Source: Medakamo hakoo
Lineage: Eukaryota > Chlorophyta > Trebouxiophyceae > Coccomyxaceae
Direction: 5' to 3'
Assembly (NCBI GenBank): GCA_026636295.1
Contig: CP089456.1
Span: forward strand, 992,001 to 1,056,000
DNA: 64,000 nucleotides
Positions 20,156 through 29,585 of this stretch are shown here, piece by piece (within the stretch, counting starts at the first letter, position 1; every line of letters begins with the position of its first letter). The notes under the pieces are model-generated. The model was not told the DNA's origin. It searched no databases and saw nothing but the letters and a program-made list of their open reading frames with translations. The position numbers and the translations under genes were made by a program.

Positions 20156-20645
20156 ATGGCGACCACGCTCCGCCGCACAGAAGCCAAGGCCTTCTTCGCC
20201 AATGAGCGCACCTTCCTGCACTGGATGAACATGGCGGTGACGCTGGGCTCCATTTCGGCGGCCCTGCTGGGTGAGTTGTTTCCTGCACATGGGACGAGAA
20301 GGAAGAGGGATGGGAAACAACGGACACAGGCGCACCCCTACTTGCTCACCTGGCCTCCATCCCTTCCCGCCAGGCATTTCCGGCGTCGCGCACAAGTCGT
20401 GGGGCCGGGCGTACGCCGGCCACGCCGTCTTCGCGCGCCTGGTCGCCACCGCGATGATGGTCCTGTCCATCTTCATGGCCGTGTACGCGGCCCGCAACTT
20501 CAAACTCCGCGGCGACATGCTGCAGATGAAGGCGGACGGGCCGTACGATTCACGGCTGCTGCCCATCCTGCTGGCGTCTGTGCTGATTGTGGCGTTGTTG
20601 CTTGTGTTTGGTGGGGCGGTGGCCGAGCTGGCGGGGTGGGGATGA
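20156..20645 (+). CDS. VTC1: VTC1-like DUF202 membrane protein
   Basis: Small accessory subunit of the polyphosphate-synthesising VTC complex. Exons 20156-20270 and 20374-20645 join at phase 1 and give 128 residues. The start MATTLRRTEAKAFFANERTF runs into HWMNMAVTLGSISAALLG, the DUF202 signature shared with the C-terminus of the VTC4-like protein. Three membrane spans follow the pattern of yeast Vtc1: MAVTLGSISAALLG, FARLVATAMMVLSIFMAVYA and LLPILLASVLIVALLLVFGG. With VTC4 it should form the membrane channel that guides the polyphosphate chain. Confidence 0.92.
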
Positions 20646-20879
20646 ACACACGCGAGCGTGTGTGGTGTGGGAGGTGGATGGAAAAAAACTTTGATGGGAA
20701 ACATTTGAAGGCCTGAGAACACGGACGGGCGGTTTCTGTCTTCATTGGCGAGAGGAGGGCAACACAAGGGAAAGCACAAAATCGGTTGCCGCGCCGTCTC
20801 CCCATCCCTTATGGTTGTGGCAACGCAAGAAAAAAGATGTGGTGGTGGTGGTGGTGGGGAGACAAGTGTGTCCATCCCA

Positions 20880-22276
20880 TCAAGCCAAAAACGCCACGAC
20901 CGCCGCGGCCGCGACCGTGGCCACGTCAAAGGCCGCCCGGGCTTTGCCCGCCGGGAACGCGGACCGCACACCGCGCCAGGCTTTGCCCGCCGCGATGGCG
21001 GCGGTGGCGGCGATGAGGCCGGGCGCGGCGTGGCGTTTGATGAAGGGACGGGGAATGGCCGTGGTGGCAGTGCTGTCCGCCACCAGGCCCGCGCCGGGCG
21101 CCGGGACGGCGGCCGCTTCAATGATGGGCGGGAGCACGGCCGCCTCCTCTTCGCGTTCCTCCGTGACGACCGCGGACGCGTCCTCGACCTCCGCGGCCGC
21201 GGCGGCGGCGACGGCGGCCGCGACGACCGCGACACCCCGCCCGGCGCCCGCGCGGGCAGCCGGCGGCGGCGGCAGCGCCATCAGGGCCGCCAGCCCCGCT
21301 AGGGCGGGCGTGTCCGCGTCCTCGTCTTCAGACACGACGCCTCCCTCCATGTCGTCAAACTCGGCCAGCTGGCGGCGGAGGTCGGCGATTTCCGCCCGGC
21401 GCGCGGCCGCCGCTCCTTTCGCCGCCGCCACCCGGCGGGCCAGCCCGGCCTTGGCCGCGGCCAGCGCGCTCAGCGCGCCGTCAGCCAGCCGGGCCTCCGC
21501 GTCCGCCTCTTCCCGTTCGGCAGCAATGCGACCCGCCAGGTCGGCCCGCCCGGCCTGCACCTGCGCGAGCGCGGCCGCGACCGCGGCCGCCGCGTCACTC
21601 TGCGCGCGCTGGGCCGCGAGGGCAGCCGTCTTACGGGAGGACAGGGACGCCAGGGTGACATCAAGGGCAGCCGACTCGGCGTGGAGGTCCGCGAGCGCCG
21701 CCCTGTCGCGCGGGCTGAGGGTGGGAGGAGCGGCGGGCGCGGCGCTGGTGGGCGCGGCCACGGCCGTGTCGACAGCCAGCGCGGGCAGGACGGGCGGCGC
21801 AGGAGCCGCCGCAGCAGCCGCACTCCCGGCCAGGCGATCCACCAGCTTGGCTTTATTGCCGGCCGCGCTCATGCCCCGCGCGGCGGCGGCGGCGGCCAGG
21901 TCGGACTGTGGGGGGTTTTGGGGCGTGAAGAATTAGAAACGGCGCGCGTGACGCGGCGCAGGAAAGCGAAAAGTGTGCGCCGCCGTTCGCTCCCACACTT
22001 ACCTTCGACAGGCGGCGCAACGCGCGCTTAGAGGAGTCAGAAACACCTCCTTCAGCACTGGCGCGGACGGCCGTGCGTGGGGCGGCCTGTGTGGGGAGTG
22101 GGCGCGGAGTTTTTTTTTCCGGTAAGTGCGTCGGCGACGTCGAAGGGGCGCATGCAGCGCTCGCTCGCGCCGCGCCGCGCTCCAGGGCCCGTTTCCTTCC
22201 TCCCGCCCTCGCTGACCGAGCGCACCATGGCACGCGACGCGCGCGTGGGTGCGCGGATGGGAGACGTGCAGTGCAT
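20880..22276 (-). CDS. plastid-targeted-looking SAP-like coiled-coil protein
   Basis: Three exons (22276-22226, 22086-22003, 21905-20880), all phase 0, give about 386 residues. The spliced N-terminus reads MHCTSPIRAPTRASRAMAAP and continues RTAVRASAEGG, a chloroplast-transit-like stretch with the VRA motif common at processing sites. A SAP-like helix-extended-loop-helix follows (KRALRRLSKSDLAAAAAARG then MSAAGNKAKLVDRLAG), a fold that usually binds nucleic acid. The middle (about 110-230) is an Ala/Glu/Arg-rich coiled coil. The C-terminus ends in a hydrophobic tail (FDVATVAAAAVVAFLA). The exact role is unknown; plastid nucleoid or RNA binding is a guess. The start exon is the least sure part. 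Confidence 0.6.
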
Positions 22277-22353
22277 TGTGGCCAGCTTTGGGACGCAAGT
22301 CTGGAGCTGTCGTCCGACCAAACGCTCGAGTGGAACCTATGGCCGCGCCCTAC

Positions 22354-22384
22354 CACCCCCGCCCAAAACTTTTGGGCGGGGGTG
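22354..22384. repeat. perfect 15-bp inverted repeat with 1-base centre
   Basis: The arms are CACCCCCGCCCAAAA and TTTTGGGCGGGGGTG around a single C. The element lies in the 221-bp gap between the end of the TM9SF gene and the start of the SAP-like gene, both on the minus strand. It could be a hairpin in the TM9SF 3' end, a cruciform, or a protein-binding palindrome of the next promoter. Confidence 0.85.
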
Positions 22385-22497
22385 AAAAAACGCCAAAAAA
22401 CGCCCGGCCAAACAACGCGCCGCATGAAGTGCGAGCAAAAACAAAAAAGCGCCCCAGGTCCCTACACGCACTCCCCCCGCCCCCCCATCCCCCCCCC

Positions 22498-24779
22498 TCA
22501 ATCCGCCTTGACCCCTCTGTAAATGGTGCGAACGAATTTTGAGGCCGCGAGGTGGCCGACCGCCCCCATGGCCAACCCCAGCCCGACACAAAAGATGGCC
22601 GTGTGCCCGAAGAAGAACGCGCACTGGAACAGGCCGGACATGCGCGTCTTCGTCCAGTAGTAGTGCACGGAATACGCAAAGACCCACGCACCGACCGAGG
22701 CGCCGCACCCAAAACTTGTCCACTGCCACCGGTAGTCCTCCGCGTTCAGCAGCAGGTACGTGGCGACGACGCACGTGCAGGCGGTGACGGCGGTGAGGAT
22801 GGCGAGGACCAGGGCCAGCGTGCCAAAGACGTAGTAGACCTGTGGAAGGTGGTGGAGGGGAGGGGTGGGTGGGTGGGTGGGTGGGGTGGCGGCGGGTGGT
22901 TTGGCAAACCCGCGCGCTGCGCAGCCCAGCCAGTTCTCCCCCTCCCGCTGTCCCGCCCCCTCCTCACCTTGTAACTCCACAGCGCACTGAACAGGAAGAA
23001 GATCTCGATGAAAATGGCACCAAACGGCAGGGCGCCAGCGCCCACGATCAGCGCCGGCCGGGACAGGAACCACGGCCCGGCCGGGATGGGGGAGGGCACG
23101 CGCTTGACGCGGCAGGGCGCGTCCGGCGCGCCGGCCAGGCGCCGGCCGAGGAGCGTTCCGACCAGGGACAGGGGCGCCGCGCACAGCAGCCAGACCGCGC
23201 CCACGGCCGCCGCCGCCAGGAAGGAGACGGCGGCCAGGGAGCGGTACGCGACGGCGAGGGCGTTGAGGCCCAGGCCGATGCACCCGACGGCGCCTGGGTA
23301 CAGGCACGCCGTGAACAGGGCGACGCGCACCCAGCGGCGGCCGCCGTGGCGGGCGTAGTGCGAGCCGGAGACGTAGCCGCCCGCCGCGGCCGTCAGGGCG
23401 TAGGCCGCGATGGCGACGGACGTGATGGCCCCCCTGTCGTTGAAGAGGTCGCCGACCGCAGCCGCGCCGACCGTGAGGGCGGCCAGCGCGGCCAGCTGCG
23501 CGCCCGCGCCCGCGCACGCCGACAGCAGCGCCAGCGACGGCGGCGTGCGGAAGACGTCGCCGTGCACGGCCTTCCACCCCGTCTCCTCCAGCAGCCCGGA
23601 CCCGGCGGCCAGGTCGCGGTCCAGCGCTTCCAGGTCGTCGCCGTCCGCGCCGCCCTTCCCGCCGCCGCCGCCGCCGTCGTACCGCCGGAAGTCGGCGCGC
23701 AGGGTCTTGACGAGGACGCCCGCGGTCAGGCCCAGCAGCACGACCACCATCATGGCGGCGTTGAGCACCGAAAAGGCGTGGACGCGGTGTTCGAAAAACG
23801 CGGCGTCAAGGTAGGAGTCGAAGCGGCGGGCGTACGGCAGGCTGGATTCGACCCAGTCCACGCTGTATGAAAAGGACAGGGTGCCTCCCGCACTGACGGG
23901 CGCGGGCGCGTCCGTGGTCAGGTTCACGCCGACGATGCGGTCGCCGTTGAACGCGATGGAGAAGGCCTGGTGCGTGAAGACGCGCGGGGTCGGGTCGTCT
24001 GCGGACGGCGGGGGACCCACAAAGCCCCAGACCGGCAGGTTTTCGTCGACGAAGAACTCGTACCAGTACCGCCGGTTGACGGCTGGGTGTGGTGCGGGGG
24101 GTGCGGGCGGGGGGTGAGGGAGCGGGGAGGGCGGCGCCCGCTGGCGGGCGGGATGGCACGGGGTGGGGAAAGCGTCGAACAGAAACGGACGCGCTCACCT
24201 TTGGCAAAGGCCGCCGCGCTTTTGGCGTCCAGCGTCTGCGTGCACACGGGCGTGCGCGGCACGGGCACCCTGAACCTCAGCCCCAACTGCGAGTCGACCA
24301 GGTCGTTGCCCGTCAGCACCTCGCCCAGGCCGCCAAACCGCTTGGCCGGCTTCGCCCCGTCCGCGGACGACGGGCGGCAGTAGGGCAGGCGGTGGTAGTT
24401 GTACGTCAGCGTCGGGTTGTCGTACGGCCCGACCTTGTTGGCCCACAGGACGACGGGCGCGCCGGGCTCGTACTGTGTTTGAGTTGTGGCAGCGGGCGGT
24501 GAGAGGGGGGGGGTGGACGGCGGGGTCCCGATCGCCGGGAGGCCGGCGGCCTCCCGGGCCCGGCAGCGGGGTGGGTGGGCGTGGTTCATGATGGTCGGAG
24601 AGAGTGTGCGCTCGCGCTGCGCCGCGCGAGGGTCCTGCGGCGCTGAGGACACGCGCTCCCACCATTCCACGCGACTCAGCAGGCGCGCCGCGGTCCAAGC
24701 CACGCACCTTGCCATCGGCGGTCGCCACGCCGAGCGCGGCCAGGGCCAGGGCGGCGGCGAAGAGCTCGCGGCGAGGCAT
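22498..24779 (-). CDS. transmembrane 9 superfamily protein (nonaspanin, EMP70)
   Basis: Nine-span membrane protein of the Golgi/endosomal system. Exons 24779-24708, 24472-24199, 24082-22968 and 22839-22498 give 600 residues with consistent phases. The signal peptide is MPRRELFAAALALAALGVATA. The lumenal domain opens YEPGAPVVLWANKVGPYDNP and contains YNYHRLPYCRP, GEVLTGNDLVDS and AVNRRYWYEFFVDENLPVWG. The membrane domain holds HGDVFRTPPSL, YVSGSHYARHGG, the block PCRVKRVPSPIP, and the closing FFGHTAIFCVGLGLAMGAVG. The C-terminus KFVRTIYRGVKAD resembles the family's KxD/E Golgi-retention tail. Family members act in sorting of Gly-rich membrane segments. Confidence 0.95.
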
Positions 24780-25035
24780 TGGAAACGCGAATGGAAGGGA
24801 AGAGTGTGCGCGGGTCGCTATGCGGGGCGCCCCGGATGAAAAGTCGGCGGTCAGTGAGACGAGTCTCTCACTGGAGCACGCCGGAGACCGAGCCGAGCCC
24901 CGCGGCGGGGATTTTTTGTTCTCACGCCGGAAAACTGCGTTGTGCCCGCTCCGAAAGTTTGCGCGCTGTTCGCTTTTCAGTGACGGGGGAGTGCACTCGC
25001 CCGTCTCCCCACGAGGCTCAAAACACGCGACGACC

Positions 25036-27240
25036 ATGTTTTCCAGCACGCTGGCCGCCCTGTCCGGCTTGCAACCCCCACCAGTCCTAGCGCAGGCACC
25101 AGTGCCTAGTGTGAGGCAGGCGGTTGCACCGCCGTCACCGCGCCTGGTCGGCGCCGCCGGCTCGAAACGCCGCCGCACGGCCACGGCATGCGCCTTGCCT
25201 CCGTCGTCCGCCACCGGCCCGGACGAGGTCAGCCCGGCCCCAATTCCCGTGACCAGTGGCTCCATCACCTTACCGACGGCTGGGGGTGGGGGCGGCGGCG
25301 ACATCTTTCCAGGTGAGGGGCGCTGCGGCGGGACGGAGGCGAGGCAGCGCGAACGAGGAGAGCGGACACCTCCCGACCCCCACACACCACCCCCCTTCAC
25401 AGGCGAGTTCCCGCCCGGCACCGTCTTGGCCAGCCCGTCCACTTCAACCCGCTACCGCGTCGACCGCGTCCTCGGCCGCGGCTCAAACGGCGTGACGTAC
25501 GAAGCGTCGCCGGAAGGCGAGGGCGCCCCCGTCGCTTTGAAGGCCGTCTCCCTGCGCGGGGCAGGCGGATGGAAACGGATCGAGCTGTTTGAGCGCGAAG
25601 CGTCGACGCTGGCGTCCCTGTCCCACCCGGGCATCCCGGCCTACCGTGAATTCTTCACTGTCGACAGTCCGTCCGACCGCGCGTTCGTCTTGGTCCAGGA
25701 ATTGGTCGCCGGTAAAACCCTCGCCCGCCTTGTCTCTGACGGCCCGCGCGGGTCGCTGGCCGACGTCACGGCTCTGGCGCGCTCCCTCCTGTCCATTTTG
25801 GCCTACCTGGCCGGGCGAGCCCCTCCGATCACGCACCGGGACGTGAAACCGGAAAACATCGTCCTGGAAGGCGGGGCATGGTCCGGCCGTGTGCGCCTGG
25901 TAGACTTTGGCGGCGTCGCGGCGGCGGGCGCCGACGCGGAGGCCGCCACAGCTGGCGACGTCTCCTCCCCCTCCGCCCCGGGGTCGCCGTCCACCGCACC
26001 GCTGGGCACCACCGTCGTCGGCACGTACGGCTACATGGCGCCCGAACAGTTTCGCGGGCGGGCGTCGCCCGCGTCGGACATGTACGCGCTCGGCGGCGTC
26101 CTGCTCTACGCCCTGACGGGGCGGCCGCCGTCGGCCTTCCCGCAGGGGCGCGGCCTGCGCCTGGACTTGAGCGGCCTGGAAGAAGCCGTGGGCGGGTCCG
26201 GGCCCGACGCGGACGCGCTGCTGGACTTGGTCGAAGCCGCGCTGGAGCCGGAGGCGGAGGACCGGCCGTCGGCGGCGGAAGCGCTGGCGGCCCTAGACGA
26301 AGCGACGACGACGGGGGCGTCCGGCGGCAGGCCTGGTGTCCTGGGCGGATCTGCCTTTCCTGGGAGCGGTGGCGGTGGTGGGCGGTCCCGCCGGCGGCGG
26401 GGCGCCCCGCCCGACGCCGCCCTGGCCCGCAAAGGCGCCGGCAAGGCGCAAACCTCCCTTTCCACCCGCCCGTCCCCGTCCAACGCCCGGTCCGGGTCCG
26501 CCCCGCCCGGCGCCCGGTCCATCCTCACCCGGTCGGGCCGCTCCCTGACGGTCGACGTCCCGCCCGCGCCCATCCTGGCCGCCGAGCGAGCGGGCAGCGC
26601 GGCCTTTGCGCTGATGTGGAATGGGACGATCGCGCTGTGGACTGCCTCCGCCCTCGCCGCCGGCTCCCTCCTCGCCGCCGCGTTTTCGCTGCCGTTCTGG
26701 GTGGCGGGCGCGGCCGTGGCGCGCGACGCGCTGGGCGGGTCCCTGGCCCGCGAACGGCTGGAGCTCGGCCCGCGCCGGTGGAGCCTCCTGCGCGAGCGCC
26801 AGGTCGGGTCGCTCGGCTTCAAATGGGGCGGGCCCAAAGCCCTGCCGGGTGGTTCGTCCACCGCCGACCCGGGCGCTCCCTTTGGCGGGTCGGGCGGCGA
26901 AGTCACGGAAGCCTCCGGCCGGGTCGACGACCTGCGGGGCGCCCGCGTCGCCATCACGTCGATCGTCAACGGCGTCCCGCGCACGCGCCTGGAACTGATG
27001 GACGGCTTCAACGCGATCCCGTTTGGCGAGGGCCTGCCTGGCCCCGAGCAGCGGTGGCTGGCGCGCGTCATCAACGCGCACATCGAAGACACGACGGGCG
27101 CGCCGCCTGACGTGCCGCCGGACGATGAAGCGCCGCCGCCGAGCGTGGTGGTGATGGGGCCCGGACCGCTGCTGGGCCCGCCAGGGACGTTTGGCGGCGG
27201 GTTTTATGGGCCGCGCGGGCCGTACGACCCGTGGATTTGA
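25036..27240 (+). CDS. Ser/Thr protein kinase with membrane segment and cyanobacterial-like C-terminus, probably plastid
   Basis: Exons 25036-25312 and 25403-27240 give 704 residues; the 90-bp intron keeps the frame. The N-terminus (MFSSTLAALSGLQPPPVLAQ) is uncharged and Ser/Ala-rich, as in transit peptides. The kinase domain covers about 100-370: Gly loop LGRGSNGVTYEA, Lys in VALKAV, Glu in LFEREASTL, catalytic HRDVKPENIVL, LVDFGG, GTYGYMAPEQF and SDMYALGGVLLYALTGRPP. All catalytic residues are present. A hydrophobic stretch (about 490-530, IALWTASALAAGSLLAAAFS) precedes a tail with FNAIPFGEGLPGPEQRWLAR, which resembles C-terminal domains of cyanobacterial kinases. Plastid origin is inference; the substrate is unknown. 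Confidence 0.85.
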   Translation: MFSSTLAALSGLQPPPVLAQAPVPSVRQAVAPPSPRLVGAAGSKRRRTATACALPPSSATGPDEVSPAPIPVTSGSITLPTAGGGGGGDIFPGEGRCGGTEARQRERGERTPPDPHTPPPFTGEFPPGTVLASPSTSTRYRVDRVLGRGSNGVTYEASPEGEGAPVALKAVSLRGAGGWKRIELFEREASTLASLSHPGIPAYREFFTVDSPSDRAFVLVQELVAGKTLARLVSDGPRGSLADVTALARSLLSILAYLAGRAPPITHRDVKPENIVLEGGAWSGRVRLVDFGGVAAAGADAEAATAGDVSSPSAPGSPSTAPLGTTVVGTYGYMAPEQFRGRASPASDMYALGGVLLYALTGRPPSAFPQGRGLRLDLSGLEEAVGGSGPDADALLDLVEAALEPEAEDRPSAAEALAALDEATTTGASGGRPGVLGGSAFPGSGGGGGRSRRRRGAPPDAALARKGAGKAQTSLSTRPSPSNARSGSAPPGARSILTRSGRSLTVDVPPAPILAAERAGSAAFALMWNGTIALWTASALAAGSLLAAAFSLPFWVAGAAVARDALGGSLARERLELGPRRWSLLRERQVGSLGFKWGGPKALPGGSSTADPGAPFGGSGGEVTEASGRVDDLRGARVAITSIVNGVPRTRLELMDGFNAIPFGEGLPGPEQRWLARVINAHIEDTTGAPPDVPPDDEAPPPSVVVMGPGPLLGPPGTFGGGFYGPRGPYDPWI

Positions 27241-27356
27241 TTGAGAGGAAGAGCGTGTTCTGGCCTGTGTGCACGGCTGTTCCCTGCTGCGTTTATGGGA
27301 GGACGGCGGCGTGCGGGATGGCTGAGGGAGGGGATGGGAGCGTTGACCAGACGTTG

Positions 27357-27386
27357 ATGGTGGTGGTGGTGGTGGTGGTGGTGGTG
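27357..27386 (+). repeat. (GGT)n trinucleotide repeat between convergent genes
   Basis: About ten TGG/GGT units just downstream of the kinase stop codon, in the 230-bp space before the RNase III stop. Confidence 0.9.
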
Positions 27387-27470
27387 GGAGTCATTGATGA
27401 AAAAAAGCACGCACGAACGACGACGTGAGACCTGTGTTTTTACAACGGCGCGCGCGCAACAGCTGCTCTC

Positions 27471-29372
27471 TCACAACTGGTCTGCCACCCGCTCCCGCCA
27501 CACCTCGTCCGCCTGGACGCCAAAGACGCCGACCAGGGCTTCGCGCGCCGCCGCCTGCTCGGCCGTCGACCTGTGCACGTCCACGCCATGCCCGGCCAGG
27601 CGGCCGTCCACGTAGCACTCGACCTCCCAGCACAGCGGGGGCGCGGGCGGCGGGCCGCCGTCCCGCGGAGGCCGCCCGGCCGTCGCGACGCCGCCACGTC
27701 CACCCGCGCCGGCGTCCGCGTCCACGGCGTCCGCCACCGTGGACGGCAGCGCAAACGGGCTGGTGGCGCCCGCCGCGCCCGCCTCCCCAATCCTGGCCGA
27801 CGACAGGACGGGGTGCGAGGACGAGTGGCCGTCCCAGGCCGCGCCCCGCGCCTGCCGCGCCTTGTACGAGATGCGCGTGTGGTCGGCGGCCGTCAGGATG
27901 AGCAGGGCCTTGGAGTTGAGTTCCAGCCCCAGGCGGGCCGGGTCGAGGACCTCTTCGATGGCGGCCAGGGCCCACTTGGCCGCCGCGTCCAGGCCGAATT
28001 CCAGGTACAGGGCGCCGACCAGGGCCTCGAACGCGTCGACCAGGGAGGACACGCCGCCCGGGCCCGCCCACGTGGTCAGGTAGGACCGCCCGTCCGCCAT
28101 GGCGTGCGCGTTGGCCGCCACGTACACGTCCAGCCGCAGGCGGGGCGACGCCGCGACCGCGAGCAGGGCCCGGCCGCACACCAGGCCCCGGGCCGCGTTG
28201 GAGAGGACGTGCTCGGACGCGCGCGGGAACCGGGCCAGCGCCCACTCGCGGGCCGCCACCTCCAGGACGGCGTCGCCCAAAAACTCCAGGCGTTCAAACT
28301 CGTACGCCGCGCCGTGCGGGCGGGCCGACGCGGCCGCGGCGGCCGCGGGCGTGCCGGGCGCGTGGCCCAGGAGGGGGGCGCCTTCGCCGCCATCGGGCGA
28401 CGGCGGCGAGCACGGCGCCGACGACGACGGCGTGCGCGAGAGGATGGACCCGGCGTCCAGGGAGGACGGGAGGGCGAGCGCGGCCAGCACGCGGCGCCGC
28501 GCGCGCGCGGACAGGCGGCGGCCGACGAGCGCTTCGAGCCGGTACGCCGGCACGTCCGCCAGGGGCGCCGCGCACCGGCCGTCTTGCGGGAAGCCCAGGG
28601 CGGCGACGGCGGCCGGGCCGTCGCCGCGGGCGGCCGCGGCGCGCAGGGCGGCCAGGCGGGGGCTGGCATGCAGGGCCGGGTGGGGCGGGCCGGCCGGGCC
28701 GTGGCCGCTCACGCACCAGGCCGCGCGGCGCAGGGGGAAGGGGGCGGCGCTCCGCCAGGCGAGCGCCAGGGCTCCGACCGCCGCGGATGCGAGCCCCATC
28801 ACCCAGGGCGGGATCCACCGGGTCAAGCCGGCGGCCCTCGCCCGCGCGGCCCAGCCGCGGGCGAGCGCGGCGGCGCGGGCCAACGCAGCGACGGCTGTGG
28901 TTGCCAGGGTTGGCGCCGGCGGGCGGGGTGGGGGCTGCGGCGGTGCGGCGGCGGCCGTGCTGGCGGCTCGCCGGGCTGCTAGGCGTTGCCGTTGCTTCCT
29001 GGACGGCGGCGGCGGCGACGTGGACCGGCCGCCCAGGCCGGGCGCGGGCACGATGGAGGACGAGGCCGTCCCCGCACAGGCGGCAGCAGGCGCAGCGGCT
29101 GCGGGTTGTTGCGCGCGGTGCTCGCCGCCCTCTCCGGCCGGCGCCGGCGCGGCGTGGGCCGTCGCGCTCCCCTTCCGCCCCTCCCACTCGCGAGCCAGGC
29201 GTCCGGGGGACCCGGGTGGGGAGGGCTGGCGCGGCGCGCGGCGTGGGCGGGCGGACGGCGGGAGGAGGGCAAAGGCATGCGACGGCGCCGGGCGCTTGCC
29301 GAGGAACGCGCCCGCGGCGGGTAAGCCGCGGGCCACAGCCGCCCGCACGGCCACCGTGGACGCACACGACAT
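27471..29372 (-). CDS. RNase III-domain endoribonuclease, probably organellar
   Basis: Single-exon, 633-residue protein with one RNase III domain that should cut double-stranded RNA. The signature is ERLEFLGDAVLEVAAREW near 360, with the catalytic Glu and Asp; the second acidic pair is in SLVDAFEALVGALYLEFG. Both halves of the active site are intact. A degenerate double-stranded-RNA-binding domain closes the protein (WEVECYVDGRLAGHG, STAEQAAAREAL). The N-terminus (MSCASTVAVRAAVARGLPAA) is leader-like, followed by a long Ala/Pro-rich region and a hydrophobic segment at about 181-204 (WVMGLASAAVGALALAW) that may anchor it. Chloroplast or mitochondrial rRNA processing is plausible by analogy with plant RNase III proteins. 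Confidence 0.88.
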   Translation of the reverse strand: MSCASTVAVRAAVARGLPAAGAFLGKRPAPSHAFALLPPSARPRRAPRQPSPPGSPGRLAREWEGRKGSATAHAAPAPAGEGGEHRAQQPAAAAPAAACAGTASSSIVPAPGLGGRSTSPPPPSRKQRQRLAARRAASTAAAAPPQPPPRPPAPTLATTAVAALARAAALARGWAARARAAGLTRWIPPWVMGLASAAVGALALAWRSAAPFPLRRAAWCVSGHGPAGPPHPALHASPRLAALRAAAARGDGPAAVAALGFPQDGRCAAPLADVPAYRLEALVGRRLSARARRRVLAALALPSSLDAGSILSRTPSSSAPCSPPSPDGGEGAPLLGHAPGTPAAAAAASARPHGAAYEFERLEFLGDAVLEVAAREWALARFPRASEHVLSNAARGLVCGRALLAVAASPRLRLDVYVAANAHAMADGRSYLTTWAGPGGVSSLVDAFEALVGALYLEFGLDAAAKWALAAIEEVLDPARLGLELNSKALLILTAADHTRISYKARQARGAAWDGHSSSHPVLSSARIGEAGAAGATSPFALPSTVADAVDADAGAGGRGGVATAGRPPRDGGPPPAPPLCWEVECYVDGRLAGHGVDVHRSTAEQAAAREALVGVFGVQADEVWRERVADQL

Positions 29373-29585
29373 GTGCGGCGGTGTCTGAATAGAAATTTGA
29401 GGGGATGGAAAGCGGCCGGCCCTTGGGGCGCGGCTCTCGTTGTCTCGTGCGACGCACGCCGTTTTGGTGTCCGAGTGCTGCGGGTCGGGGCGTCAAAGGA
29501 GCCCTGATGAATGGGCTCAGTCGCCCATTCATGCCCGCGGCGCGGCGGAAACGCGTGCGCGGACAGAAGGACAACCCCGCCAACC

